Assembly (NCBI RefSeq): GCF_025143365.1
Contig: NZ_JALXPE010000016.1
Location: forward strand, 1 to 64,000
Length of the DNA stretch: 64,000 bases
Reading direction: 5' to 3'
From: Microbacterium sp. p3-SID336
GTDB lineage: Bacteria; Actinomycetota; Actinomycetes; Actinomycetales; Microbacteriaceae
The translations under genes were made by a program, and so were the position numbers. This document shows, piece by piece, positions 41,168-50,305 of this stretch. The notes under the pieces are model-generated. The model did not search any database, had not been told where the DNA came from, and saw only the letters and a list, made by a program, of their open reading frames with translations. Each line of letters starts with the position of its first letter. Position 1 is the stretch's first letter.

Positions 41168-42277
41168 ATGACAACGGATGTCACAGACACCGGGCTCGGA
41201 ACGATCCGAACCGGGATCCTCGGCGGGGGCTTCATGGCCCGCGTCCACCGCTCAGCGGCCCGCGACGCCGGCGCCGAGCTGCGGGCCATCGCCACCCGGT
41301 CCCTGCAGGGGGCCAGAGACGCGGCCCACGCGCTGGGAGCCGAGCGCGCCGAGAGCGACGCCGACGCCCTCCTCGATGCCGCGGACATCGACGTCGTGCA
41401 CATCTGCACCCCGAACGCCACGCACGCCGAGCTCGCACGGCGGGCACTCGCCGCAGGCAAGCACGTCGTCTGCGAGAAGCCGCTCGCGACCTCGGCGGCC
41501 GACGCCGCCGCACTCGCCGAACAGGCCGCGCAGAGCGGTCGCATCGCGGCGGTGCCGTTCGTATACCGCTATCACCCCATGGTGCGGGAGGCCAGGGCCC
41601 GCGTCGCACGCGGCGAGGTCGGCGAACTGCTGACGCTGGACTGCTCGTACCTGCAGGACTGGATGCTGCTGCCCACCGACGACGACTGGCGCGTGCGGTC
41701 GGCCTCCGGCGGCGCCTCCCGCGCCTTCGCCGACATCGGCTCGCACCTGTGCGACCTCATCGAGTTCGTGACGGGCGAGCGGATCCACGCGCTCAGCGCC
41801 CGCACGCGCCGCGTGCACCCCGAGCGCGCAGGACACGCTGTCGACACCGAGGACATCGTGGCCGTGCTCATCGAGACGGACTCCGGCGCCCTGGGCACCC
41901 TGCTCATCTCGCAGATGGCCCCTGGACGCAAGAACGCGCTGACGCTCGAGCTGCACGGCTCGCAGCAGAGCCTGCGCTTCGAGCAGGAGCGGCCGGAGGA
42001 GCTGTGGGTGGGGATGCGCGAGGAGTCGCGACTGCTGCTGAGGGACCCCGCGACCGCCGACGCCGCCTCCGTGCGGCTGCAGCGGGTGCCGGCCGGCCAC
42101 GCCATGGGCTACCAGGACGCCTTCAACGGCTTCGTCGCCGACGTGTACGCCGCCATGGCCGGTGCGGCACCGGACGGGATGCCCACGTTCGCCGACGGGC
42201 ATCGCGCCGCGGTGCTCACCGAGGCCGTGCTCGACTCGGCCGCGCACGGCGGACGATGGGTGGAGGTGACGGCATGA
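41168..42277 (+). CDS. Gfo/Idh/MocA-family oxidoreductase
   Basis: This 369-aa NAD(P)-dependent sugar or inositol dehydrogenase has a Rossmann loop GILGGGFMARVH (17-28), TPNATH at 81-86 and the catalytic-lysine motif EKPLA at 103-107. ASRAFADIGSHLCDLIEFV is in the C-terminal domain, with the H typical of substrate binding. It is the first gene of a sugar-uptake operon, with its stop overlapping the ABC ATPase start (ATGA). It probably oxidises the imported sugar or polyol. Confidence 0.9.
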   Translation: MTTDVTDTGLGTIRTGILGGGFMARVHRSAARDAGAELRAIATRSLQGARDAAHALGAERAESDADALLDAADIDVVHICTPNATHAELARRALAAGKHVVCEKPLATSAADAAALAEQAAQSGRIAAVPFVYRYHPMVREARARVARGEVGELLTLDCSYLQDWMLLPTDDDWRVRSASGGASRAFADIGSHLCDLIEFVTGERIHALSARTRRVHPERAGHAVDTEDIVAVLIETDSGALGTLLISQMAPGRKNALTLELHGSQQSLRFEQERPEELWVGMREESRLLLRDPATADAASVRLQRVPAGHAMGYQDAFNGFVADVYAAMAGAAPDGMPTFADGHRAAVLTEAVLDSAAHGGRWVEVTA

Positions 42278-43845
42278 CCGCGACCACGACCGCGCCCGTG
42301 CTCGCCGCGACGGGCATCCGCAAGTCGTTCTTCGGCGTCGAGGTGCTGCGCGGCGTCGACTTCGACGTGCGGCCCGGCGAAGTGCACGGACTGGTCGGGG
42401 AGAACGGTGCGGGCAAGTCGACCCTCATGAAGATCATCGCGGGCGTGCAGCCCGCCGACGAGGGGGCCATCACCTACCGGGGCGAGGAGGTGCACCACGC
42501 GCATCCGCGCCAGGCCATGGACGCCGGCATCGTCACGGTGTTCCAGGAGTTCACGCTGCTCCCCGAGCGCACCGTCGCCCAGAACGTCTACCTCGGACGC
42601 GAGCCGCGGCGACGGGGGCTCGTGGACCTCCGCGGCATGAACGCGCGCACGGCGGAGCTGCTCACGGATCTCGGGGTGACCTTCATCGACCCGCAGGCCA
42701 GGGTCGGCTCGCTCACCGTCGCGGAGCAGCAGATCGTCGAGATCGTGAAGGCCCTGTCCTTCGACGCGCAGGTCATCTCGATGGACGAGCCCACCGCGGC
42801 GCTCAGCGACCGCGAGGTCGAGCTGCTCTACGCGATCATCCGGCGCCTCACCGCGCGCGGAGTCGCCGTGATCTACGTGTCGCACCGGCTCAAGGAGATC
42901 TTCGACCTGTGCGATCGCATCACGATCCTCAAGGACGGCGCCCTGGTCTCGACGGACGAGACCGCAGCGCTCACCACCGACGAGCTCGTGCGGCGCATGG
43001 TCGGCCGTTCCATCCAGTCGTACTTCCCCGACCGGCTCGCGGGCACTGCCGTGGGCGCCCCGCGGCTCGAGCTCGACCGCTGCGGCAACGCCTACGTCGA
43101 CGGGGTGTCGCTGACGCTCCGCGCCGGGGAGATCGTCGGCGTCGCCGGGCTCCAGGGCTCGGGTCGCACGGAGCTCGTCGAGGGCGTGTTCGGCATCCAG
43201 GCGTTCACCCGCGGCGAGCTGCGCATCGACGGAGCCCCCGTCCGCATCACCGGCCCGAGGGCTGCCGTGCGCGCGGGTCTCGCGCTCGTGTCGGAGGACC
43301 GCAAGGCGCAGGGCCTCGCGCTCGGGCAGTCGATCCTCGACAACGCCCTGCTCGTGGTGCGCAGCGTGTTCGCCGGTCGCACGGCCGTGTCGCGGCGAGA
43401 GGTGCCCGGTGTGCTGAGCGCCTTGGAGGTCTCCTCCCGCGGGCTGGACCAGGAGGTGCGCTTCCTCTCCGGCGGCAACCAGCAGAAGGTCGTGCTCGCC
43501 AAGTGGCTGCTCACCCAGCCTCATGTGGTGCTGTTCGACGAGCCGACGCGAGGGATCGACGTCGGCGCCAAGTACGCGGTGTACCAGCTGATGCGCGAGC
43601 TCGCGGCGCAGGGGAAGGCCGTGCTCATGGTGTCCAGCGAGCTGCCGGAGGTCATCGGCATGAGCGACCGCATCCTCGTGATGCACGATGGCGAGCTCGT
43701 CGCGGAGCTGCCCGCCGGGTCGGCCGAGCACGAGATCCTCGGCGCGGCGACCGGGGCGACCGCCGGCGCGCACGGCGAGACCCGCGTACCGGACGGCGGT
43801 CGCGCTCCGCGCGCCGGTGGCGTCGATGAGGGAGGCGCGCGATGA
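42274..43845 (+). CDS. Sugar ABC transporter ATP-binding protein (two ATPase domains)
   Basis: This 523-aa protein of the RbsA/MglA/XylG type powers sugar import. The first domain has Walker A GENGAGKST (42-50), signature LTVAEQQIVEI and Walker B VISMDEPTAALS. The second has a degenerate Walker A (GLQGSGRTE), signature LSGGNQQKV and VVLFDEPTRGIDVGAK, as usual in this family. Starts inside the stop of the dehydrogenase (ATGA) and ends overlapping the first permease. Confidence 0.94.
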   Translation: MTATTTAPVLAATGIRKSFFGVEVLRGVDFDVRPGEVHGLVGENGAGKSTLMKIIAGVQPADEGAITYRGEEVHHAHPRQAMDAGIVTVFQEFTLLPERTVAQNVYLGREPRRRGLVDLRGMNARTAELLTDLGVTFIDPQARVGSLTVAEQQIVEIVKALSFDAQVISMDEPTAALSDREVELLYAIIRRLTARGVAVIYVSHRLKEIFDLCDRITILKDGALVSTDETAALTTDELVRRMVGRSIQSYFPDRLAGTAVGAPRLELDRCGNAYVDGVSLTLRAGEIVGVAGLQGSGRTELVEGVFGIQAFTRGELRIDGAPVRITGPRAAVRAGLALVSEDRKAQGLALGQSILDNALLVVRSVFAGRTAVSRREVPGVLSALEVSSRGLDQEVRFLSGGNQQKVVLAKWLLTQPHVVLFDEPTRGIDVGAKYAVYQLMRELAAQGKAVLMVSSELPEVIGMSDRILVMHDGELVAELPAGSAEHEILGAATGATAGAHGETRVPDGGRAPRAGGVDEGGAR

Positions 43846-45047
43846 ACCGCCTGCGCGCCGGATCACGGTTCCGCGTCGACTCGACCGTCATCGTGCTCGG
43901 CATCCTGCTGCTGACCCTCGTGGTCGGCGCGATCCTCGTGGCCACCGTCGGCCGCAACTTCCTCAGCGCCGGCAACATCCGCGACATCCTGACCGGCATG
44001 AGCGTGCTGGGGCTCGTGGCCATCGGGCAGACCCTCGTCGTCCTCGGTGCCTCGCTCGACTTGTCCGTCACGTATGTGATCAGCCTGTCCAGCCTGCTGG
44101 CGGCCACGATCATGAACGGCAATCCAGGCAACATCCCGGTCGCGGTCCTCGTGACGCTGCTCGTGTGCGCCGGCATCGGACTGCTCAACGGTCTCATCGT
44201 CACCGTGCTCAAGGTCAACGGCTTCATCGCCACGCTTGGCGTCGGCCTGATCCTGCAGGGCATCCTCAACACCAACTTCGAAGGGTCCGCGGGCAGCGTG
44301 CCCTGGGCGTTCCAGCTGATCGGCGCCACCGGTGTCGGCCCTGTCCCGGTGTCCACCCTCATCATGATCGTGCTCGCCGTGCTGGTGTGGGTGCTGCTGA
44401 ACCGCACCCGCACGGGCGCGCACCTGTATGCGGTCGGCGGCGACCCCGAGATCGCGCGGCTCAGCGGCGTCCGCACCCGCATGCCGCTGATCTGGGCGCA
44501 CGTGCTGTGCTCGGTGTTCGCCGGACTCGCGGGGCTGCTGCTCGCCAGCAGGCTCGGCGTCGGCAGCCCGACCGTCGGACAGCAGGGCGGGTACGCGCTG
44601 CTGTCGATCGCCGCGGTGGTGCTCGGCGGCACGCTCCTGCTCGGCGGCCGCGGCTCCCTGTGGGGCACGATCGGCGGCGTCGCGATCCTCGCGGTGGTGG
44701 ACAACGTCATGAGCGTCATGCAGGTCAATCCGTTCCTGAAGGACGTCGTGCGCGGCATCGTGATCGTCGCGGCCGTGGCGGTCTACAGCCGCAGGGCGAT
44801 CGTCCGCCGCCGCCCGCGCTTCGGCCCCGGCGGCACGCGCACGAGTGGAGACGACGCCGCCAGGGCCGCTGATGCCGACATGGCCGCCGCTGCCACCCAG
44901 CTGGCCGACCCTGCGGCCGACGTCGCCGCCGTCGACAGCCCCACCACCCATACCGCCCATACCGCCGCCGACATCGCGGCCGTGGACACCCCCGCCGCGG
45001 ATACGTCGGCCGATACCGCCGCCACGACGGAAGGAGGCCGCCCATGA
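43842..45047 (+). CDS. Sugar ABC transporter permease 1 (RbsC-like) with repetitive tail
   Basis: This 401-aa integral membrane permease of the BPD_transp_2 type has about 8-10 helices in residues 15-325. Typical segments are GQTLVVLGASLDLSVTYVIS, VNGFIATLGVGLILQG and AVVLGGTLLLGGRGSLWGT. The last 70 residues are hydrophilic and Ala/Asp/Thr-rich, with near-repeats ADVAAVDSP and ADIAAVDTP, which is unusual. Stop overlaps the next permease start by 4 bp. Confidence 0.92.
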   Translation: MNRLRAGSRFRVDSTVIVLGILLLTLVVGAILVATVGRNFLSAGNIRDILTGMSVLGLVAIGQTLVVLGASLDLSVTYVISLSSLLAATIMNGNPGNIPVAVLVTLLVCAGIGLLNGLIVTVLKVNGFIATLGVGLILQGILNTNFEGSAGSVPWAFQLIGATGVGPVPVSTLIMIVLAVLVWVLLNRTRTGAHLYAVGGDPEIARLSGVRTRMPLIWAHVLCSVFAGLAGLLLASRLGVGSPTVGQQGGYALLSIAAVVLGGTLLLGGRGSLWGTIGGVAILAVVDNVMSVMQVNPFLKDVVRGIVIVAAVAVYSRRAIVRRRPRFGPGGTRTSGDDAARAADADMAAAATQLADPAADVAAVDSPTTHTAHTAADIAAVDTPAADTSADTAATTEGGRP

Positions 45048-46111
45048 ACGCGCTGCGTACCCTGGTGAGTCCGCGGGGAGCCGTGTTCCTGCTGCTCGTG
45101 GTGCTGCTCGTCGCCGTCACGGTCCTCAACCCGAGCTTCGCCGATCCAGGACAGTTCATGCGGTTCCTGCAGCGCGTCGCCCCCATCGCGATCGTGGCGA
45201 TCGGCCAGTACTTCGTGATCATCGCGGGGGAGTTCGACCTGTCGCAGGGCTCGCTCATCACGGCGCAGGTCATCATCGCGGGCAACCTCGTCGGACAGGA
45301 CGACTCCCGCACGATCCCCGTACTGCTGCTCATGGTGGTGTTCGCCGTGGCGGTCGGCCTCGTGAACGGCGTGTTGACCACGCTGCTCAAAGTGCCGTCG
45401 TTCATCGTCACGCTCGGCATGATGCTGGCCCTGCTGGGCGGCGTCATGTGGTGGACCGGGGGAGCGGCGACCGGGAACCCCGCGGACAGCTTCCGCGAGA
45501 TCGGCCGCGGCGGCTTCCGGGACGTGCCGCTGCTCGAGTTCATCCCGTGGGCCGTGCTGCTGCTGATCGCCTGGCTCGCGCTCGGCATCTGGGTCACGAA
45601 GCGCCCGCTCGGCAAGACGCTCATCGCGGTGGGCGACAACGCCAGGGCGGTGGACTACGCGGGAGCCCGCCGTGCCTGGGTCACCACCCGCGCTTTCGTC
45701 ATCTCGTCGCTGTCCGCGACGCTCTCGGCCGTGCTGCTCGTCGGCTACGCGGGCGTGCACCCCTCGGTCGGACGCGGTTACGAGTTCACCGCGATCACCG
45801 CGGTCGTGCTCGGCGGTGTCGTGCTGGGCGGAGGGCGCGGCTGGATCGTCGGGGCCGTCGCCGGCGCCTTCACGCTCGAAGCGCTCTTCATGCTGCTGAA
45901 CATCGCAGGAGTCCCGTCGACGCTGCGCGACGCCGTGCAGGGCGTCATCATCATCGCCGCGGTCGCCTACTCGGCTGTCGCCTTCCGGGCTCGACGGCGC
46001 CGCGCACCGCAGGTCGCGCAGACGCCGGCGGACCCCGCGGATGCGCGCACGCCGACCGGCGCCGCGGCCGCACAGACCAGCACCATCCACACAGAAACCA
46101 GAGGAGATTAG
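45044..46111 (+). CDS. Sugar ABC transporter permease 2 (RbsC-like)
   Basis: This 355-aa permease has the same fold as its neighbour. Segments include IAIVAIGQYFVIIAGEFDLS, VPSFIVTLGMMLALLGGV and ITAVVLGGVVLGGGRGW. Helices fill residues 12-320; the C-terminal 35 residues are hydrophilic. The two permeases probably form a heterodimeric pore. The ATG at 45044 overlaps the upstream stop (ATGA). Confidence 0.93.
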   Translation: MNALRTLVSPRGAVFLLLVVLLVAVTVLNPSFADPGQFMRFLQRVAPIAIVAIGQYFVIIAGEFDLSQGSLITAQVIIAGNLVGQDDSRTIPVLLLMVVFAVAVGLVNGVLTTLLKVPSFIVTLGMMLALLGGVMWWTGGAATGNPADSFREIGRGGFRDVPLLEFIPWAVLLLIAWLALGIWVTKRPLGKTLIAVGDNARAVDYAGARRAWVTTRAFVISSLSATLSAVLLVGYAGVHPSVGRGYEFTAITAVVLGGVVLGGGRGWIVGAVAGAFTLEALFMLLNIAGVPSTLRDAVQGVIIIAAVAYSAVAFRARRRRAPQVAQTPADPADARTPTGAAAAQTSTIHTETRGD

Positions 46112-46113
46112 CA

Positions 46114-47322
46114 ATGCGACGATCGATGAAGATCGCCACCGCAGGGGTGGCCCTCTTCGGCCTCATCGCGCTCGCCGGGTGCACGACCGACCCGTCGGTG
46201 GCGCCGGCCGAGTCGGAGAATCCGGAGGAGTCCGCCGAGACGACCGAGTGGTTCGACCAGGAGCTCTTCGACAAGCAGGATGAGGAGCGCGGGGTCGAGC
46301 CGCAGGGACCGGCCGACCAGCCCTACCTCCAGCACATCAACGCGGAGATGGTGGACACGGCGGAGTACGCCAGCAGCGGGGCCAAGAAGGCCTGCTTCGC
46401 GAACGCCTCGATCTCCAACCCGTGGCGCCAGACCGGGTGGATCACGATGAACGAGCAGCTGAAGGTGCTGCAGGAGGCCGGAGCGATCAGTGAGATGGAG
46501 ACGCGCGACGCGCAGGACTCCGACGACACGCAGATCGCCGACATCGACTACTTCATCGCCGAGGGCGGCTGCGACGTGTTCCTCATCTCGCCCAACAGCA
46601 CCGCGGCGATGACGCCCGCCGTGGAGCGCGCATGCGAGACGGGCAAGCCCGTCGTGGTGTTCGACCGCGGCGTGAACACCGACTGCCCCGTCACGTTCAT
46701 CCACCCGATCGGCGGTTTCGCCTGGGGCATCGACACGGCCGAGTTCCTGATCGACAACCTGGAGGAGGGAGACAAGGTCGTGGCACTGCGCATCCTCCCC
46801 GGGGTCGACGTGCTGGAGCACCGCTGGGCCGGCGCCGAGAAGCTGTTCGACGAGGCCGGCATCGAGGCCGTGGACTACTTCACGGGCGCGGACCCCGCCG
46901 AGATCAAGAGCATCATCAGCGACGAGCTCGCCAAGGGCGACGTGCACGGCATCTGGATGGACGCCGGCGACGGCGCCGTGGCCGCGATCGAGGCGTTCGA
47001 GGACGCCGGCGCCGACTACCCGGTGATGACCGGCGAGGACGAGATGAGCTTCCTGCGCAAGTGGAAGGACACCGGTCTCACGGGTCTCGCACCGGTCTAC
47101 TCGAACTTCCAGTGGCGCACCCCGTTGCTCGCGGCGCAGATGATCTTCGCGGGCCAGGAGGTGCCGAAGGAGTGGGTGCTCCCGCAGAAGCCGATCACCG
47201 AGGCCGAGCTGGACCAGTACCTCGAGGCCAACGACGGCATGCCGGACGGCCACTACGCCAAGTTCGGCGGCGAGGACCTGCCCGGGTATCCGACCGTGTG
47301 GCAGGAGCGCCAGATCCCGTGA
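46114..47322 (+). CDS. Sugar ABC transporter substrate-binding lipoprotein
   Basis: This 402-aa secreted binding protein has a basic N-terminus MRRSMK, hydrophobic core and lipobox LAGC (residues 20-23). The mature protein has the periplasmic-binding-protein type I fold (Peripla_BP_4): ANASISNPWRQTGWITMNEQ, VFLISPNSTAAMTPAVERA and VVVFDRGVNTDCPVTFI match the ribose/inositol binding group. The ATG is preceded by AGAGGAGA. The sugar is not identifiable; with the dehydrogenase and isomerases, a pentose or cyclitol is plausible. Confidence 0.9.
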   Translation: MRRSMKIATAGVALFGLIALAGCTTDPSVAPAESENPEESAETTEWFDQELFDKQDEERGVEPQGPADQPYLQHINAEMVDTAEYASSGAKKACFANASISNPWRQTGWITMNEQLKVLQEAGAISEMETRDAQDSDDTQIADIDYFIAEGGCDVFLISPNSTAAMTPAVERACETGKPVVVFDRGVNTDCPVTFIHPIGGFAWGIDTAEFLIDNLEEGDKVVALRILPGVDVLEHRWAGAEKLFDEAGIEAVDYFTGADPAEIKSIISDELAKGDVHGIWMDAGDGAVAAIEAFEDAGADYPVMTGEDEMSFLRKWKDTGLTGLAPVYSNFQWRTPLLAAQMIFAGQEVPKEWVLPQKPITEAELDQYLEANDGMPDGHYAKFGGEDLPGYPTVWQERQIP

Positions 47323-47397
47323 CCCGAGGCTCCCGCCCTTCCGCTCCGCACCCGCGGGGTGGGAGGGTGGGAGCGTCTTCCCGATCGAAGGACGATG

Positions 47398-48249
47398 ATG
47401 CCCCGCACGATCGCCGTCAACACCTGGGTGTGGACGTCACCGCTCACCGATGCGACGCTCGAGCCGCTCGCCCGGAAGGCCGCGGCGCTCGGGTACGACG
47501 CGCTGGAGCTGCCGCTGGAGAGCCCCGGCGACTGGGACCCCGGTCGCGCCAGGGAGCTGCTCGACGAGCTCGGGCTCGGCGCGGTCGTCGTCGGGGCCAT
47601 GGGGCCCGGGCGGTCGCTGCTCGCCCGCGCCGGCGACGTGCCGGCCACGCAGGAGTACCTGCGGGCGTGTCTCGACGCTGCCGTCACCCTGCGCGCCCCG
47701 GTGGTGGCCGGGCCGTTCTACACCCCGACCGGCGTGACCTGGCGGATGGACGCCGACGAGCGCACCGCCGCCGTGTCGGAGCTGCGGGAGAACCTCGCGC
47801 CCCTGGCGGACACGGCGGCGGAGACCGGACTGATCCTGGCCGTCGAACCCCTCAACAGGTATGAGACGAGCCTGCTGAACACCGTGGAGCAGAGCCTGGA
47901 TGCGCTCGACCCGCTGCTGGGCGCGGGCGTGGGGCTCGCGCTCGACACGTATCACCTCAACATCGAGGAGAAGCGGCCCGCGGAGGCGGTGCGTGCGGCC
48001 GGAGCCGCCATCGCGCACGTGCAGGTCTGCGGCAGCGACCGCGGGGCCGTGGGCGACGACCACACCGACTGGCCCGCGTTGCTGCAGGCCCTCGACGACG
48101 TCGGCTACCGCGGCGTGCTCGGCCTGGAGAGCTTCACGGGCGAGAACGCCACCATCGCGGTCGCCGCCTCCGTGTGGCGCCCGCTCGCCGCGAGCCAGGA
48201 CGAGCTGGCCGCCCGCAGCATCGCCGCCCTCCGCGCCCTCGGCACCTGA
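47398..48249 (+). CDS. Sugar phosphate isomerase/epimerase (AP-endonuclease-2 fold)
   Basis: This 283-aa TIM barrel has metal ligands of the tagatose/psicose 3-epimerase group: the Glu in [10 protein letters not shown], the Asp in [12 protein letters not shown], the His region in [11 protein letters not shown] and the final Glu in [11 protein letters not shown]. It probably epimerises the keto-sugar made by the dehydrogenase. A double ATG (47395 and 47398) follows GAAGGAC; the second has better spacing. Encoded in the sugar operon. Confidence 0.87.
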   Translation: MPRTIAVNTWVWTSPLTDATLEPLARKAAALGYDALELPLESPGDWDPGRARELLDELGLGAVVVGAMGPGRSLLARAGDVPATQEYLRACLDAAVTLRAPVVAGPFYTPTGVTWRMDADERTAAVSELRENLAPLADTAAETGLILAVEPLNRYETSLLNTVEQSLDALDPLLGAGVGLALDTYHLNIEEKRPAEAVRAAGAAIAHVQVCGSDRGAVGDDHTDWPALLQALDDVGYRGVLGLESFTGENATIAVAASVWRPLAASQDELAARSIAALRALGT

Positions 48250-48254
48250 CCCGT

Positions 48255-48302
48255 CCGCACACCCGCCCGCCGCCCCCGCACACCCGCCCCCGCACACCCG
48301 CC
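48255..48302 (+). repeat. Three copies of a 13-bp repeat between the isomerase genes
   Basis: CCGCACACCCGCC occurs at 48255, 48276 and 48290. It fills the 67-bp gap upstream of the second isomerase; the C-rich repeat leaves the ribosome site GAAGGAG intact. Probably replication slippage, with no clear function. Confidence 0.6.
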
Positions 48303-48316
48303 CCGAAGGAGCATCC

Positions 48317-49324
48317 ATGAGCACTCACCCGGTCACCCTGTTCACGGGCCAATGGGCCGACCTGCCGTTCGAGGAGGTCGCGCGGCTCGCGGCCGACTGG
48401 GGGTACGACGGCCTGGAGATCGCCGCCTCGGGGGACCACCTCGACCTGCTCCGCGCCGACGAGGACGACGCCTACGTCGCGTCGCGGCGGGAGATCCTCG
48501 ACCGGCACGGGCTTCAGGTCTTCGCGATCTCGAACCACCTCGCGGGGCAGGCGGTGTGCGACGACCCGATCGACTTCCGCCACCAGGCGATCCTGCGCCC
48601 GTCCGTCTGGGGGGACGGCGCCGCGGAGGGCGTGCGGCAGCGCGCGGCGGAGGACATGAAGCGCGCGGCGCGCGTGGCGCGCAAGCTCGGCGTCGACACG
48701 GTGGTCGGCTTCACCGGTTCGTCCATCTGGCCGTTCGTGGCGATGTTCCCGCCCGTGCCCGCCGCGGTGATCGAGGCAGGGTTCCAGGACTTCGCCGACC
48801 GGTGGAACCCGATCCTGGACGTGTTCGACGCCGAGGGCGTGCGCTTCGCCCACGAGGTGCACCCGGGGGAGATCGCCTACGACTACTGGTCGAGCGTGCG
48901 CGCCCTGGACGCGATCGACCACCGGGAGGCGTTCGGGTTCAACTGGGACCCCTCGCACATGATGTGGCAGAACATCGACCCGGTCGGTTTCATCGTCGAC
49001 TTCGCGGATCGCATCTACCACGTCGACTGCAAGGACACCCGGATGCGTCCGCGCAACGGCAGGGCGGGAGTGCTCGGCTCGCACCTGCCGTGGGGCGACC
49101 CGCGGCGCGGCTGGGATTTCGTCTCGACGGGTCACGGCGACGTGCCGTGGGAGGACGCCTTCCGCGCGCTCGACGCGATCGGCTACCGGGGCCCCATCTC
49201 GATCGAGTGGGAGGACGCGGGCATGGACCGTCTGCACGGCGCACCCCAGGCGCTCGCGTTCGTGCGGTCGCTGCTGTGGCCGCCGCCTGCCGCGTCGTTC
49301 GACGCCGCGTTCAGCAACCAGTGA
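48317..49324 (+). CDS. Sugar phosphate isomerase/epimerase (second)
   Basis: This 335-aa TIM barrel is longer than its neighbour. Metal-binding residues are seen in [15 protein letters not shown] (Glu), [15 protein letters not shown] (Asp/His), [11 protein letters not shown] and the C-terminal [11 protein letters not shown]. This variant is frequent with Gfo/Idh/MocA enzymes and acts on inositol- or pentose-like substrates (inference). The ATG at 48317 follows GAAGGAG by 6 nt. Last gene of the operon. Confidence 0.87.
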   Translation: MSTHPVTLFTGQWADLPFEEVARLAADWGYDGLEIAASGDHLDLLRADEDDAYVASRREILDRHGLQVFAISNHLAGQAVCDDPIDFRHQAILRPSVWGDGAAEGVRQRAAEDMKRAARVARKLGVDTVVGFTGSSIWPFVAMFPPVPAAVIEAGFQDFADRWNPILDVFDAEGVRFAHEVHPGEIAYDYWSSVRALDAIDHREAFGFNWDPSHMMWQNIDPVGFIVDFADRIYHVDCKDTRMRPRNGRAGVLGSHLPWGDPRRGWDFVSTGHGDVPWEDAFRALDAIGYRGPISIEWEDAGMDRLHGAPQALAFVRSLLWPPPAASFDAAFSNQ

Positions 49325-49336
49325 CGCGCGTCGACC

Positions 49337-50305
49337 TCACGGCTCGCGGAGCCGGACGAGCCGCTCGTGCCCCGTCTCCTCGAGCTCCGCGATGTCGTCG
49401 CGCGACTTGAGGAAGTCGGAGAACGAGCGGTAGCCCAGCGCCTTCTCGCTGAAGGACGGGTCCATCCGGCGCATGTGGGTCTTCACGGCGGAGCTGTGCA
49501 GCCACTCGTCCGCGTCCGCCTTGTCGTGGCCGAGCCGCAGCGCACGCTCCAGCAGACGCGTGGCCTCGCCCTGGTCGTCCACCTTCTGCTCCTCGACCTT
49601 CGGCTCCTCCGCCTTGGCCTTGGACTTCGCGCGCTTCGGGGCCGTCTTCGGCTTCGCGGCCGTGTCCGCCACGGACTCCGCGGCGGGAGCGGCGGCGGTC
49701 ACCGGAGCAGCCGTCGTGGCCGGAGCGGGCTTGGCCGGGCGGGCGACGCCTGGCAGCGAGTCGTACGACTCGAACTCGTCGCACGCGGCGGCGAGGGACT
49801 TCGCGGTGGAGCCGGCGACGCCCACCCCGATCACGTAGCGGCCGAGGCGCTTGCACCGCTGCGCGAGCGGCACGTAGTCGCTGTCGCCCGCCACGATCAC
49901 CACGTGCGTGAGGTCGGGCAGCCGGAACATGTCCTCCACCGCGTCGACGGCGAGGCGGATGTCGGCGCCGTTCTTGGCGTAGGCCGCCGCGGGGAAGAGC
50001 TGCACGAGGTCGACCGCGCGGGCCACGAGCTGCGAGCGGTACTCGGCGTTCACGGGAGACGACCAGTCGGCGTAGGCCCTCGTGAGCACGAGCGTGCCGA
50101 ACGAGGCCGCGTAGTCGATGATCGCGCCCACCTCGATCATGGCGCTGCTCAACCGCTCGGCGACCTCGGGGTCGTTCGGGTTCTCGGTGATGCGCTGGCG
50201 GTCCTTGCCGTACGAGTTGCGGCCGTGCACGCGGTCGTACCAGGAGATGACGATGTTGTCGAAGTCGAGGTACACCGCCACGCGGGCGTCGGTCGTCTCA
50301 GCCAC
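49337..50305 (-). CDS. NYN-domain ribonuclease with C-terminal OST-HTH/LOTUS domain
   Basis: This is a 322-aa protein. The LabA-like NYN (PIN-fold) domain, residues 8-165, has acidic residues D14 and D16 in YLDFDN, D115 in GADIRLAVD and D141/D143 in AGDSDYVPL. An Ala/Lys/Pro linker (about 188-242) leads to an OST-HTH-like RNA-binding domain (about 245-320). It probably cleaves or binds RNA. Its start overlaps the end of the upstream oxidoreductase gene by 8 bp. Confidence 0.85.
   Translation of the reverse strand: MAETTDARVAVYLDFDNIVISWYDRVHGRNSYGKDRQRITENPNDPEVAERLSSAMIEVGAIIDYAASFGTLVLTRAYADWSSPVNAEYRSQLVARAVDLVQLFPAAAYAKNGADIRLAVDAVEDMFRLPDLTHVVIVAGDSDYVPLAQRCKRLGRYVIGVGVAGSTAKSLAAACDEFESYDSLPGVARPAKPAPATTAAPVTAAAPAAESVADTAAKPKTAPKRAKSKAKAEEPKVEEQKVDDQGEATRLLERALRLGHDKADADEWLHSSAVKTHMRRMDPSFSEKALGYRSFSDFLKSRDDIAELEETGHERLVRLREP

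Noticed and set aside
48255..48302. The 13-bp triple repeat as a CRISPR-like or regulatory array
   Set aside because: Copies are only 1-8 bp apart and C-rich; slippage repeat is the simplest reading.
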